From: Propylenella binzhouense | GTDB lineage: Bacteria; Pseudomonadota; Alphaproteobacteria; Rhizobiales; Afifellaceae | Direction: 5' to 3' | NCBI RefSeq assembly: GCF_009866965.1 | Contig: NZ_SPKJ01000034.1 | Span: 1-38,180 of the forward strand | DNA: 38,180 nt | In this document: positions 30,921 through 38,180 of the stretch, one piece after another | Layout of the letters: each line of letters begins with the position of its first letter | Position numbering within the stretch: the stretch's first letter is position 1 | Notes under the pieces: model-generated | The model's input: only the letters and a program-made list of their open reading frames with translations | What the model was told of the DNA's origin: nothing | The model's database searches: none | Program-made: the position numbers and the translations under genes

Positions 30921-31991
30921 TCAGCTCCTGAGGTTCACCATGCGCTCGACCGAGCGGCGGGCGCGCTCCGCGACGAGGGGATCGATCGTGACCTCCTCGC
31001 GCATGTAGACGAGCGCATCGAGGATCTTCGGGAGCTGGATGCGCTTCATGTGCGGGCAGAGGTTGCACGGCCGGACGAAGTTCACGCCCGGCGTCTCGGC
31101 GGCGACATTGTCGGCCATCGAGCACTCGGTGACGAGGAGGACCCTGGCGGGCCGCTCGCGCTTCACCCAGTCGATCATCTTCGCGGTCGAGCCGGTGAAG
31201 TCGGACGCCGCGATGACGTCCGGCGGGCATTCCGGATGGGCGATGATCCGGATCGACGGATCGGCCGCGCGATAGGCCTCGAGCTCGCCGGCGGTGAAGC
31301 GCTCATGCACCTCGCAGGCACCGTGCCAGGCGATGATCTCGACCGTCGTCTGCGACGCCACCCATTTCGCGAGATAGCGGTCCGGCAGCATGATGACCCG
31401 CGGCGCCCCGAGGCTCTCCACGACCTCCACCGCGTTCGAGGACGTGCAGCAGATGTCGACCTCGGCCTTCACGTCGGCGGTGGTGTTCACGTAGGCGACG
31501 ATCGGCACGCCCGGATAGCTGTCCCTCAGCCGCCGCACATCGTCGCCCGTGATGGAAGCGGCGAGCGAGCAGCCCGCCTCCGGGTCGGGGATGAGCACGG
31601 TCTTCCCGGGGCAGAGGATCTTCGAGGTCTCGGCCATGAAATGGACGCCGCACTGGACGATGACGTCGGCGTCGGCTCTCGCCGCCTCCTGCGCGAGCTG
31701 CAGCGAATCCCCGACAATGTCGGCGACGCAATGGAAGATCTCGGGCGTCTGGTAGTTGTGGGCGAGGATGACGGCGTTCCTGGCCGCCTTCAGCTCGTTG
31801 ATCGCCTTGACGTAGGGCGCGAAGACCGGCCACTCGACCGCCGGGATGACGCTGCGCACCTTCTCGTAGAGATGCGCCGTCGCCGCCGCGACCGCCGGCG
31901 TGTAGGCGAGCTCCGGATAGGGCAGCGGCGGAAACCGGCCGGCCGGGCGCCTCGCCGTCCCGCGTTGCTCTGCGCTGTCGAGAAATGCCAT
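30921..31991 (-). CDS. nadA: Quinolinate synthase
   Basis: This 356-residue [4Fe-4S] enzyme makes quinolinate from iminoaspartate and dihydroxyacetone phosphate. Motifs are [73 protein letters not shown] and NLCPHMKRI. By comparison with other NadA proteins the cluster ligands are probably Cys114, Cys226 and Cys312. An SD-like GGGAGG lies upstream of the ATG at 31991. It is first in the nadABC operon, with a palindromic operator candidate and a TTGACC -35 upstream, so the pathway is probably repressed when NAD precursors are plentiful. Confidence 0.98.
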   Translation of the reverse strand: MAFLDSAEQRGTARRPAGRFPPLPYPELAYTPAVAAATAHLYEKVRSVIPAVEWPVFAPYVKAINELKAARNAVILAHNYQTPEIFHCVADIVGDSLQLAQEAARADADVIVQCGVHFMAETSKILCPGKTVLIPDPEAGCSLAASITGDDVRRLRDSYPGVPIVAYVNTTADVKAEVDICCTSSNAVEVVESLGAPRVIMLPDRYLAKWVASQTTVEIIAWHGACEVHERFTAGELEAYRAADPSIRIIAHPECPPDVIAASDFTGSTAKMIDWVKRERPARVLLVTECSMADNVAAETPGVNFVRPCNLCPHMKRIQLPKILDALVYMREEVTIDPLVAERARRSVERMVNLRS

Positions 31992-32011
31992 GCCCCGCCT
32001 CCCTGACGTAA

Positions 32012-32030
32012 TATACTCATTCTGAGCATA
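32012..32030. promoter_or_regulatory. Palindromic operator candidate of the nadABC operon
   Basis: TATACTCA-TTC-TGAGCATA is a 19-base dyad with 8-base half sites (7 of 8 paired), 20 bases before nadA. A TTGACC -35-like hexamer (32041-32036, minus strand) sits 5 bases upstream of it, so the dyad covers the promoter spacer and -10 region, as expected for a repressor. NrtR- or NadQ-type NAD regulators control nadABC in alphaproteobacteria; which one binds here is inference, and neither gene is in the window. Confidence 0.6.
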
Positions 32031-32267
32031 AGAGGGGTCAAGAAATAACCGGCCATGCCGGTCCGCCTCTATCTAAGCGGGGGGGAGGGCATTTGCAAGA
32101 CTGTCATATTCGGTGCTCCGGCGGTTGGCTGTCGGCGGCGGGCGCCGCGCAGCGGCGGCCGCTGACGAGCCGGAGATCGAGGGCGGACGCGAGCACGCGC
32201 TTATGCAATTTCAGAATCTCCGCCGCTGCGCTATGACCGTCGGACTTCATCCAGGAAGGTCGCGCAC

Positions 32268-33497
32268 ATGACCCTTTCGCAGCTGCGGCCGGCGCCCGGC
32301 GTCGCCATCCGTTCCCTCGGCCTGGTGGTGGTCGCCGGCTGCCTGATCTCGATGCTCTCCTTCGGGCCGCGCTCGGTGATGGGCCTGTTCCTGGCGCCGA
32401 TGACGGAGGCGCACGACTGGAGCCGCGAGACCTTCGCGCTCGCCATCGCCATCCAGAACCTGCTCTGGGGCCTCGGCCAGCCCGTCGCCGGCGCGCTCGC
32501 CGACCGCTGGGGCTCGTTCCGGGTGCTGGCCGGCGGCGCGCTCGTCTACGCCGCCGGCCTCGCCATCATGAGCTGGGCTCCGACGCCGCTCTGGCTCCAC
32601 CTCTCGGCCGGCATCATGATGGGCCTCGGAATGGCCGGCGCCTCCTTCTCCATCGTGCTCGCCGCGCTCGGCCGCCGCGTACCGGCCGAGAAGCGCTCGA
32701 TCGTGTTCGGGATCGGAACGGCGGCCGGCTCCGCCGGGCAGCTCCTCTTCGCGCCGCTCGGGCAGGCGCTCATCATCGCCTACGGGTGGTCGCAGGCGCT
32801 CGTGATGCTCGGCGCGATGATGCTCATCATCCCGCTGCTCGCGACGGCGTTCGCCGGCACCGAGGCGGCGCCGAGCGGCCCGGTGCGGCAGCAGAGCCTC
32901 AAGGAGGCGATGCTCGAGGCGTTCGGCTGGCGGAGCTACAACCTCCTCGTCGCGGGCTTCTTCGTGTGCGGCTTCCACGTCGCCTTCATCACCACCCACC
33001 TGCCGCCCTACATCGTCGACATCGGCCTGCCGGCGAGCGTCGGCGCCTGGGCGATCGCGCTCATCGGCCTCTTCAACATCGTGGGCGCGCTCGCCTCCGG
33101 CGTCATCGCCCAGCATTTTCCGAAGCCGATGCTGCTGTCCTTCATCTATCTCGGCCGCGGCGTCGCGATCACGCTCTTCGTCCTCCTGCCGCCGAGCAAC
33201 GTCACCGTGCTCCTCTTCGCCGCGACGATGGGCCTCCTCTGGCTGTCGACCGTGCCACCCACCTCGGGCCTGGTGGCGCTCATGTTCGGCCCGCGCTACA
33301 TGGCGACCCTCATGGGGATCACCTTCTTCTCGCACCAGGTCGGCGCATTCCTGGGCGTCTGGCTCGGCGGCTGGCTCTATGACCGGACCGGCTCCTATGA
33401 CATGTTCTGGTGGATCGGCGTGGCGCTGGCAGTCTTCGCCGGAATAGTCCACTGGCCGATCCGGGAGCGGCCGGCACCGGGCGTGGTGCCCGCCTGA
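32268..33497 (+). CDS. MFS transporter
   Basis: This 409-residue major facilitator protein has about 12 hydrophobic segments in two halves. The conserved loop between helices 2 and 3 is [13 protein letters not shown] (GxxxDRxG-type), and a comparable loop occurs in the second half ([11 protein letters not shown]). The early region [20 protein letters not shown] is typical of the oxalate/formate-antiporter-like and monocarboxylate-type branch. It is probably an uptake or exchange permease for an organic acid. AGGAAGG lies 8 bases before the ATG. It is followed after 49 bases by the AcuI-like reductase on the same strand, so the two may work on a common C3-type acid; that is inferred. Confidence 0.93.
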   Translation: MTLSQLRPAPGVAIRSLGLVVVAGCLISMLSFGPRSVMGLFLAPMTEAHDWSRETFALAIAIQNLLWGLGQPVAGALADRWGSFRVLAGGALVYAAGLAIMSWAPTPLWLHLSAGIMMGLGMAGASFSIVLAALGRRVPAEKRSIVFGIGTAAGSAGQLLFAPLGQALIIAYGWSQALVMLGAMMLIIPLLATAFAGTEAAPSGPVRQQSLKEAMLEAFGWRSYNLLVAGFFVCGFHVAFITTHLPPYIVDIGLPASVGAWAIALIGLFNIVGALASGVIAQHFPKPMLLSFIYLGRGVAITLFVLLPPSNVTVLLFAATMGLLWLSTVPPTSGLVALMFGPRYMATLMGITFFSHQVGAFLGVWLGGWLYDRTGSYDMFWWIGVALAVFAGIVHWPIRERPAPGVVPA

Positions 33498-33546
33498 TGC
33501 GGCCCGCCCCGGCCGCCTTCCCCGCAACCCAAGGAGGGAGGCCCGA

Positions 33547-34539
33547 TTGGCCGAGCGGTTCGAAGCGATCCTGATCAGCCGGGACGAAGCGAAGAAGCAG
33601 TCCGTGGCGATCGTCGAGCTCGGGCTCGACGATCTGATGGAGGGCGACGTCGTCGTCCGCGTGCGGCAGACGACGATGAACTACAAGGACGCCCTGGCGC
33701 TGACCGGGCGGGCTCCGGTCGTCCGCCGCTGGCCGATGATTCCCGGCGTCGACTTCGCAGGCGAGGTCGCGGAATCGCGGCATCCCGATTTCCGTCCGGG
33801 CGATCCCGTGCTGCTGAACGGCTGGGGTGTCGGCGAGACCCATTACGGCGGCTATGCCGGCTATGCGCGGGTCAAGGGCGACTGGCTGATCCATCGTCCG
33901 GCCGGGCTCACCGCCGAGCAGGCGATGGAGATCGGAACGGCCGGCTACACGGCGATGCTCTGCGTCATGGCGCTCGAGCGCTACGGCACCAAGCCGGCCG
34001 CAGGCCCGGTGCTCGTGACCGGTGCGGCCGGCGGCGTCGGGTCGGTCGCGATCGCGCTGCTCGCGCGCCTCGGCTTCGAGGTGATCGCTTCGACCGGGCG
34101 GACCGCAGAGGCCGACTACCTGGCGAGCCTCGGAGCCGCCGAGATCATCGGCAGAGACGAACTCAGCGGGCCGGTCAAGCCGCTCGCCAAGGAGCGCTGG
34201 GCCGCGGGAATCGACACGGTCGGATCGACCACGCTCGCCAACGCACTGTCGATGACGCGCTATGGCGGGGCGATCGCTGCATGCGGGCTGGCGGGGGGCA
34301 TGGACCTGCCGGCGAGCGTGGCGCCGTTCATCCTGCGCGGCATCTCCCTGCTCGGCATCGATTCCGTCATGGCGCCGCGCGCGCGGCGGGAAGAGGCCTG
34401 GGCGCGGATCGAAGCGGAGCTCGATCTCGGAAAGCTCGCCGCCATGACGCGCCGGATCGCATTCGAGGACATTCCCGAAGCGGCCGACGACCTGCTCGCG
34501 GGCAAGGTGCGCGGCCGCCTCGTGATCGCGGTTCCCTGA
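33547..34539 (+). CDS. Acryloyl-CoA reductase/quinone-oxidoreductase family protein (AcuI/YhdH-like)
   Basis: This 330-residue zinc-free medium-chain dehydrogenase has the AcuI/YhdH pattern: [62 protein letters not shown], the NADPH motif [13 protein letters not shown] and [21 protein letters not shown], here cited in pieces. AcuI reduces toxic acryloyl-CoA to propionyl-CoA with NADPH. The start is TTG at 33547, with AAGGAGGGAGG 5 bases before it and no ATG nearby. It follows the MFS gene and ends at a strong terminator. Confidence 0.93.
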   Translation: MAERFEAILISRDEAKKQSVAIVELGLDDLMEGDVVVRVRQTTMNYKDALALTGRAPVVRRWPMIPGVDFAGEVAESRHPDFRPGDPVLLNGWGVGETHYGGYAGYARVKGDWLIHRPAGLTAEQAMEIGTAGYTAMLCVMALERYGTKPAAGPVLVTGAAGGVGSVAIALLARLGFEVIASTGRTAEADYLASLGAAEIIGRDELSGPVKPLAKERWAAGIDTVGSTTLANALSMTRYGGAIAACGLAGGMDLPASVAPFILRGISLLGIDSVMAPRARREEAWARIEAELDLGKLAAMTRRIAFEDIPEAADDLLAGKVRGRLVIAVP

Positions 34540-34570
34540 GGGGATAGCCGGCCGCCCGGCCGGGATCCCC
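34540..34570. terminator. Bidirectional terminator between AcuI-like and secreted-protein genes
   Basis: GGGGAT-AG-CCGGCC pairs with GGCCGG-G-ATCCCC around a GCCC loop: 12 pairs with a small internal loop. It starts directly after the AcuI-like TGA and ends 9 bases before the stop of the convergent gene, so it can serve both. Confidence 0.65.
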
Positions 34571-34579
34571 GTATCCGTG

Positions 34580-35077
34580 CTAGCGCGGCGCGCCGGGCGC
34601 TCCCGGCCGGGGTCCGCCGCCGGGCCCGGGGCGGGGGCCGTCGGGCCCGATTATCCCCTGCAGCATGGGACGGATCGCATCCACGCAGGCCTGCGTGGAA
34701 TCCTGGTCGGCGCATTTCGCCACGATCCGGCCGCCGCCCGGGCGCTCGAAGACGAAGAACGCCCCCTCGCTCGCGGCCATCCCGAAGGGCGGCATGCCGT
34801 GCCGGAAGCCGGCGCCCCGCCGGGCATCGCCGCCGCCCGGCCGGTCGCGGCGGTCCTGGCGTTCGATACGCCGCTCCTGTTCGCGGTCGCGGCGGATGTC
34901 GGGAATGTCGCTGCCCGGCGCGACCTCCGGAATGCTGCCGGGCGAACCGATCGCCGGCGGCGTGCTCGGCGGGGTCGGCAGATTCGGAGACGGTCCCGCT
35001 CCGGAGGGCGGCGTCTGCGCCAAGGCGGCCGAACCGAACAGGGTCGCCGCGGCGGAAATGATGATGAGCGTCTTCAC
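34580..35077 (-). CDS. Secreted proline/arginine-rich hypothetical protein
   Basis: This 165-residue protein has a clear signal peptide (VKTLIIISAAATLFGSAALA, cleavage before QTPPS), a Pro-rich segment (SPNLPTPPSTPP), a highly charged stretch (RRDREQERRIERQDRRDRP) and a small C-terminal part with two cysteines (VAKCADQDSTQACVDAIRPM), ending in a Gly/Pro-rich tail. The two Cys could form a disulfide in the periplasm. I recognise no family. The start is GTG at 35077 with GAGAGG 7 bases upstream. It is divergent from the glucan-biosynthesis gene, with 211 bases between, and an envelope role is only a guess. Confidence 0.75.
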   Translation of the reverse strand: MKTLIIISAAATLFGSAALAQTPPSGAGPSPNLPTPPSTPPAIGSPGSIPEVAPGSDIPDIRRDREQERRIERQDRRDRPGGGDARRGAGFRHGMPPFGMAASEGAFFVFERPGGGRIVAKCADQDSTQACVDAIRPMLQGIIGPDGPRPGPGGGPRPGAPGAPR

Positions 35078-35288
35078 AGGCGAGCCTCTCTTCCTCTCGA
35101 TTGCCCCCGAACCGTCGGAACGGCGGTGCGGGACGAGGGTTCCTCCGCGCCGCCTTCCGTACTGGCCGGCGCCGCATTCCGTCACGAGGAACCGATCCCG
35201 ATCGGACTTGCGGGCGGGGCACGATTTCGCCATGAGGTTTCCTCCGGGCGGCCATTTCGCGGCCGCAAGGACTCTGCATCGGACCTCG

Positions 35289-36869
35289 ATGAACAAACTT
35301 TCGCGAAGGCAGGCCCTTGCGCTGGGGCTTGGTTCTTTCCTCGGGGCTGTCGGCCGGCACGACCCGGCCGCCGCATCCTTCTCGGACCTCGCCCTAGGCG
35401 ACCCAGAACCCTTTTCGTTCGAAACCCTCAAGGAGCGCGCCGCCACGCTTGCGCGCGAACCCTGGAAGGACGCCCGCTCGCCCTTCACGGCGACCCTCGA
35501 GGCAATCGACTATACCGCGTTCAACAAGATCAAGTACCGCGCCGACAAGGCGCTCTGGGCGGGCGAGGAGCCGCGCCCGGCGGTCCAGCTCTTCCATTTG
35601 GGGAAGTACTTCCAGGAGCCCTGTTCGATCCATGTCGTGGTGGACGGCCAGGCCCGGGAAATCCTCTACCGCCAGAACCTCTTCGACATTCCGGTCGGAA
35701 GCCCGGCGCGCAACCTGCCGAACGACGTGGGCTTCTCGGGCTTCCGGCTGATGAATGCCGGCCAGGTCGGCGACTGGATGGCGTTTCTCGGCGCATCCTA
35801 CTTTCGCGCCTCCGGCGAGCTGAACCAGTACGGGCTCTCCGCGCGCGGCATCGCGATCAACACGGCCATGCCGTTCCCCGAGGAGTTCCCGCGGTTTTCG
35901 GCATTCTGGCTCCAAATGCCCGCCGAGCGGGTGCCCGAGGTGACGGTCTTCGCGCTTCTCGACGGGCCGAGCATCAGCGGCGCCTACCGGATGGTCTGCC
36001 GGCACGAAGGGCCGGTCGTGAACGACATCGATTGCGTGCTCTATCCCCGCCGAGCCATCGAGCGGCTCGGGGTGGCCCCGCTCACCTCCATGTTCTGGTA
36101 CAGCGAGAGCCGGCGCCGGCAGGCTGTCGACTGGCGTCCGGAGATCCACGATTCCGACGGGCTGGCGATCTGGACGGGAACAGGGGAGCGGATCTGGCGG
36201 CCGCTCAACAATCCGCGGCAGGTGATGACCAACAGCTTCGTCGACGTCAGCCCGAAGGGCTTCGGGCTGCTGCAGCGCGACCGCGATTTCCGCAACTACC
36301 AGGACGATGCCGTGTTCTACGAGAAGCGGCCGTCGCTCTGGGTGGAGCCGCTCGGCTCGTGGGGCCCCGGCGAGGTCCAGCTCGTCGAGATTCCGACCGA
36401 GGACGAGATCCACGACAACATCGTGGCCTATTGGGTCCCGCGCGATCCGGTCGTTCCGGAACGCCCGCTGGAATTCAAGTACCGGCTCCACTGGGTCGCC
36501 CACGCCCCGCTTCCGCGCGATCTCGCGCGCGCCGCCGAACTGTTCCTCGGCGTCGGGGGAACGCCCGGCCAGGAGCGCCCGGCCGGCGTGACGAAGTTCG
36601 TCATCGATTTCGTCGGCGGACGGCTGGCGGAACTCGGCCCGAACGACGGCGTCGCGCCGGTGGTCACCACCTCGCGGGGCAAGGTCGTCGATTCCGGCTG
36701 CTATCCGGTGCAGGGGGAACGCGGGCGCTTCCGCGCGTTCTTCGACCTCGCCGCGACGGGGGTCGAGCCGATCGACCTGCGCCTCCATCTCCGCAAGGGC
36801 GACGACGCCCTGACGGAGACCTGGCTCTTCCAGTTCTTCCCGGACTGGGACAGCCCGAAGCCGACCTGA
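35289..36869 (+). CDS. Periplasmic glucan biosynthesis protein (OpgG/OpgD, MdoG family)
   Basis: This 526-residue exported protein of the MdoG family shapes osmoregulated periplasmic glucans. The N-terminus carries a twin-arginine signal (SRRQALALGLGSFLGAVG), as in OpgD. The MdoG domain follows: FETLKERAATLAREPW, YRADKALWAGEEPRPAVQLF, LFDIPVGSPARNLPNDVGFSG, GASYFRASGELNQYGLSARG, TSMFWYSESRRRQAVDWRPE, IHDSDGLAIWTGTGERIWRP, and the Ig-like C-terminal part. The ATG at 35289 puts the Tat motif at the very start. An ATG at 35232 in frame is the alternative, and neither has a strong ribosome site. No opgH glucosyltransferase gene is in the window. Confidence 0.93.
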   Translation: MNKLSRRQALALGLGSFLGAVGRHDPAAASFSDLALGDPEPFSFETLKERAATLAREPWKDARSPFTATLEAIDYTAFNKIKYRADKALWAGEEPRPAVQLFHLGKYFQEPCSIHVVVDGQAREILYRQNLFDIPVGSPARNLPNDVGFSGFRLMNAGQVGDWMAFLGASYFRASGELNQYGLSARGIAINTAMPFPEEFPRFSAFWLQMPAERVPEVTVFALLDGPSISGAYRMVCRHEGPVVNDIDCVLYPRRAIERLGVAPLTSMFWYSESRRRQAVDWRPEIHDSDGLAIWTGTGERIWRPLNNPRQVMTNSFVDVSPKGFGLLQRDRDFRNYQDDAVFYEKRPSLWVEPLGSWGPGEVQLVEIPTEDEIHDNIVAYWVPRDPVVPERPLEFKYRLHWVAHAPLPRDLARAAELFLGVGGTPGQERPAGVTKFVIDFVGGRLAELGPNDGVAPVVTTSRGKVVDSGCYPVQGERGRFRAFFDLAATGVEPIDLRLHLRKGDDALTETWLFQFFPDWDSPKPT

Positions 36870-36884
36870 GGAGGCGGCTTCCCG

Positions 36885-37778
36885 CTAGCCGAAGATCGCG
36901 TCCGGATCGCGGGCGAGCGCGTCCACCGTGTGGGCCTGCAGCCGGCGCGTCACCTCCAGCGCATCGCCTTCGGAGATGGCGTCGTTCGGGATCGGCTTGC
37001 CGATCCGGATCCGGAACGTCTTGCCCCGCTTGTTGAGCAGCTCGTGAAACACGGTCATGTCGCGAAGCTCCGTGTTCCACCGCGCGAACCAGTAGAACAG
37101 ACCAGAGTTCCGCGCCTCGACGTGGACGGGCAGGATCGGGACCACGTGCTTGCGGGCGAGCGTCACCGCCGAGATCTGCCAGGCACGCTCGGTGAGCTTG
37201 CCGTCGTTCCAGTAGGCGATCCGCCCCGACGGGAAGAGCACGACGGCGCGGCGCTCGCGGAAGGCGCGCGAGGAGAGCTTCAGCGTCTCCTTGGTCTTGG
37301 TGTGGTTGCGGTGCTCCTCGCGCCATTCGACCGGGATCAGCACGTCGGCGAGGCGGGGATTGATCCGCACCGCATCGCGGTTCGTGAAGATGGCGATGTC
37401 CGGCCGGACCGGCCGCAGCGCGTTGAAGACCGCAACGCCGTCCGCGATTCCGGTCGGGTGATTCGCGGTCAGCAAGAACGAATCATCCTTGGGCACGTTC
37501 TCGAGGCCGCTGACATCGAGCTCGAGCGCCAGGAGCTCGGTGATGAACTCCATCGCGGCGGCAGAGCCGAGCCGGCCGAGCTCGTCGGCCATCCGCACCG
37601 CGTCGTCGTAGCGGAGCACCTTGTAGAGAAGGGGCTTCAGCAGCGGCCAGGTCCAGTTCGTGACGATCTTCTGGCCGCGTTCGGCGATGAGCTGATCGAC
37701 GATATGGACGTTCTGCGTGCCGGGTTCGACGGCCATGACGCCGGTCTGCAGCCGGCCTGATTCCCCCGTTTCCGCCAT
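36885..37778 (-). CDS. PlsC-like acyltransferase (phospholipid/glycerol or hemolysin-type)
   Basis: This 297-residue protein has the acyltransferase motifs LTANHPTGIADGVAVF (variant H-x5-D site), VLFPSGRIAYW (the FPSG-type block III) and VPILPVHVEARNS (block IV). The His and Asp are spaced by five instead of four residues, as in some OlsA/hemolysin-like members. It would acylate glycerol-3-phosphate, lysophospholipid or an ornithine-type lipid. No transmembrane helix is obvious. I chose the ATG at 37778; an ATG at 37835 overlaps a likely promoter (TTGACC at 37835-37830, 17 bases, TAGGCC), and an ATG at 37736 is also possible. Confidence 0.87.
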   Translation of the reverse strand: MAETGESGRLQTGVMAVEPGTQNVHIVDQLIAERGQKIVTNWTWPLLKPLLYKVLRYDDAVRMADELGRLGSAAAMEFITELLALELDVSGLENVPKDDSFLLTANHPTGIADGVAVFNALRPVRPDIAIFTNRDAVRINPRLADVLIPVEWREEHRNHTKTKETLKLSSRAFRERRAVVLFPSGRIAYWNDGKLTERAWQISAVTLARKHVVPILPVHVEARNSGLFYWFARWNTELRDMTVFHELLNKRGKTFRIRIGKPIPNDAISEGDALEVTRRLQAHTVDALARDPDAIFG

Positions 37779-37906
37779 CGTTGCGACCCGCGTCTTGGTG
37801 ACAAAAGGCCTAGGACGTGCCAGAACCGCGGTCAAGCGGCCTAGCCCAATGCATCATGCGGACTATGTGGATGCTGGGCTTCGGGATTCACATCTGGAGG
37901 AACGGG

Positions 37907-38180
37907 ATGAGACTGCCCGCGAACTTGGTCCTGCCGGTCGCAACGGCGATGGTTCTCGGTGCCTGCGTCGGGACGTTCGGGCGCCGCGAGCCGCCCCCCC
38001 CGCCGCCGCCCCCGCTTCCGTCGGCACCGGTCGGCCAGGTTTCGCAGACCCCGCTCCCTCCGCCCCCGGGCGCCCCGCTGCCGGGCACCACGATGGGGCC
38101 GGCACCGATGGACCAGATGGCCGGCGGCGCGCCCGGTGCGCCCGGCACCAACCCGCCGGGCGCACAGATGGCCTCCGTCG
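37907..38180 (+). CDS. Proline-rich outer-membrane lipoprotein, N-terminal part (Omp19/AprI-like candidate)
   Basis: 91 codons are visible, running off the right edge. GGAGG lies 6 bases before the ATG. The N-terminus MRLPANLVLPVATAMVLGAC is a lipoprotein signal peptide with lipobox LGAC (acylated Cys20), followed by a run of eight prolines and a Pro/Gly/Ala-rich linker (QTPLPPPPGAPLPG). This layout resembles the N-terminus of Brucella Omp19 and other AprI/Inh-domain protease-inhibitor lipoproteins, but the domain itself lies outside the window, so that name is tentative. The Pro run contains a C8 tract at 37994-38001. Confidence 0.82.
   Translation, partial: MRLPANLVLPVATAMVLGACVGTFGRREPPPPPPPPLPSAPVGQVSQTPLPPPPGAPLPGTTMGPAPMDQMAGGAPGAPGTNPPGAQMASV

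Noticed and set aside
28407-32006. A 1199-codon open frame on the plus strand across nadC, nadB and nadA
   Set aside because: It is antisense to three clearly homologous NAD genes; its translation is a low-complexity, Asp/Arg/His-rich shadow with no family features, as expected at this GC content.
37863-38165. Minus-strand frames at the right edge rich in Gly and Pro
   Set aside because: The plus strand has GGAGG, an ATG and a proper lipobox signal peptide, so the lipoprotein reading is better supported.
1-38180. CRISPR array, insertion sequences, prophage or defence genes
   Set aside because: No spaced direct repeats, terminal inverted repeats with a transposase, or phage/nuclease/toxin genes were found when reading both strands.

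Overview
The window looks like a chromosome segment of a high-GC alphaproteobacterium, most likely Hyphomicrobiales (Rhizobiales)-like. The signs are the very GC-rich codon use, TRAP and SsuABC-type uptake systems, an alphaproteobacterial SleB cell wall hydrolase, a DUF3096 micro-protein, a PPDK/nadABC neighbourhood and, at the right edge, a proline-rich lipoprotein resembling Brucella Omp19. The genus cannot be fixed from the sequence alone. No transposase, integrase, CRISPR array, rRNA or replication origin was seen.

Left part (1-11756), catabolic unit 1. Twelve closely packed minus-strand genes run from 10697 to the left edge: crotonase, zinc-type dehydrogenase, acyl-CoA ligase, RidA-like protein, the three subunits of a flavoprotein/[2Fe-2S] imino-acid or opine-type dehydrogenase, a DapA-family enzyme, a TRAP transporter (P, Q, M) and a truncated SDR. 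Many junctions are 4-base overlaps. A divergent LysR gene sits at the head. The dehydrogenase trio plus a DapA-family protein resembles D-hydroxyproline (lhp) and opine oxidase modules, but the CoA ligase, crotonase and dehydrogenase point to a different or extended pathway. The large flavoprotein subunit is in frame with the DapA-like protein, with no stop codon between them.

Middle (11777-18856), catabolic unit 2. A nitrate/sulfonate/taurine-type ABC transporter and a CocE/NonD-type serine hydrolase are read leftward. An alpha/beta hydrolase and a type I extradiol dioxygenase are read rightward. Between the two groups are two good promoters, each carrying the same 20-base box with a TGATATCA core, 120 bases apart and almost equally far from the two start codons. 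A MarR-family regulator closes the group.

Right part (19186-38180), core-like genome. It starts with tRNA-Ala(CGC), followed by yggT, a DUF167 gene with an apparent one-base frameshift, a host-attachment-family protein, a PRPP-synthetase-like protein, a COG2187-type kinase-fold protein, DUF3096, SleB hydrolase, a sulfotransferase-like protein, pyruvate phosphate dikinase, and the NAD operon nadA-nadB-nadC with a palindromic operator candidate. Then come an MFS transporter, an AcuI/YhdH-type reductase, a secreted proline-rich protein, a periplasmic glucan (OpgG/OpgD) protein, a PlsC-like acyltransferase and the start of a lipoprotein gene. The change from accessory catabolic genes to housekeeping genes falls at the tRNA, whose 3' end faces the catabolic side.
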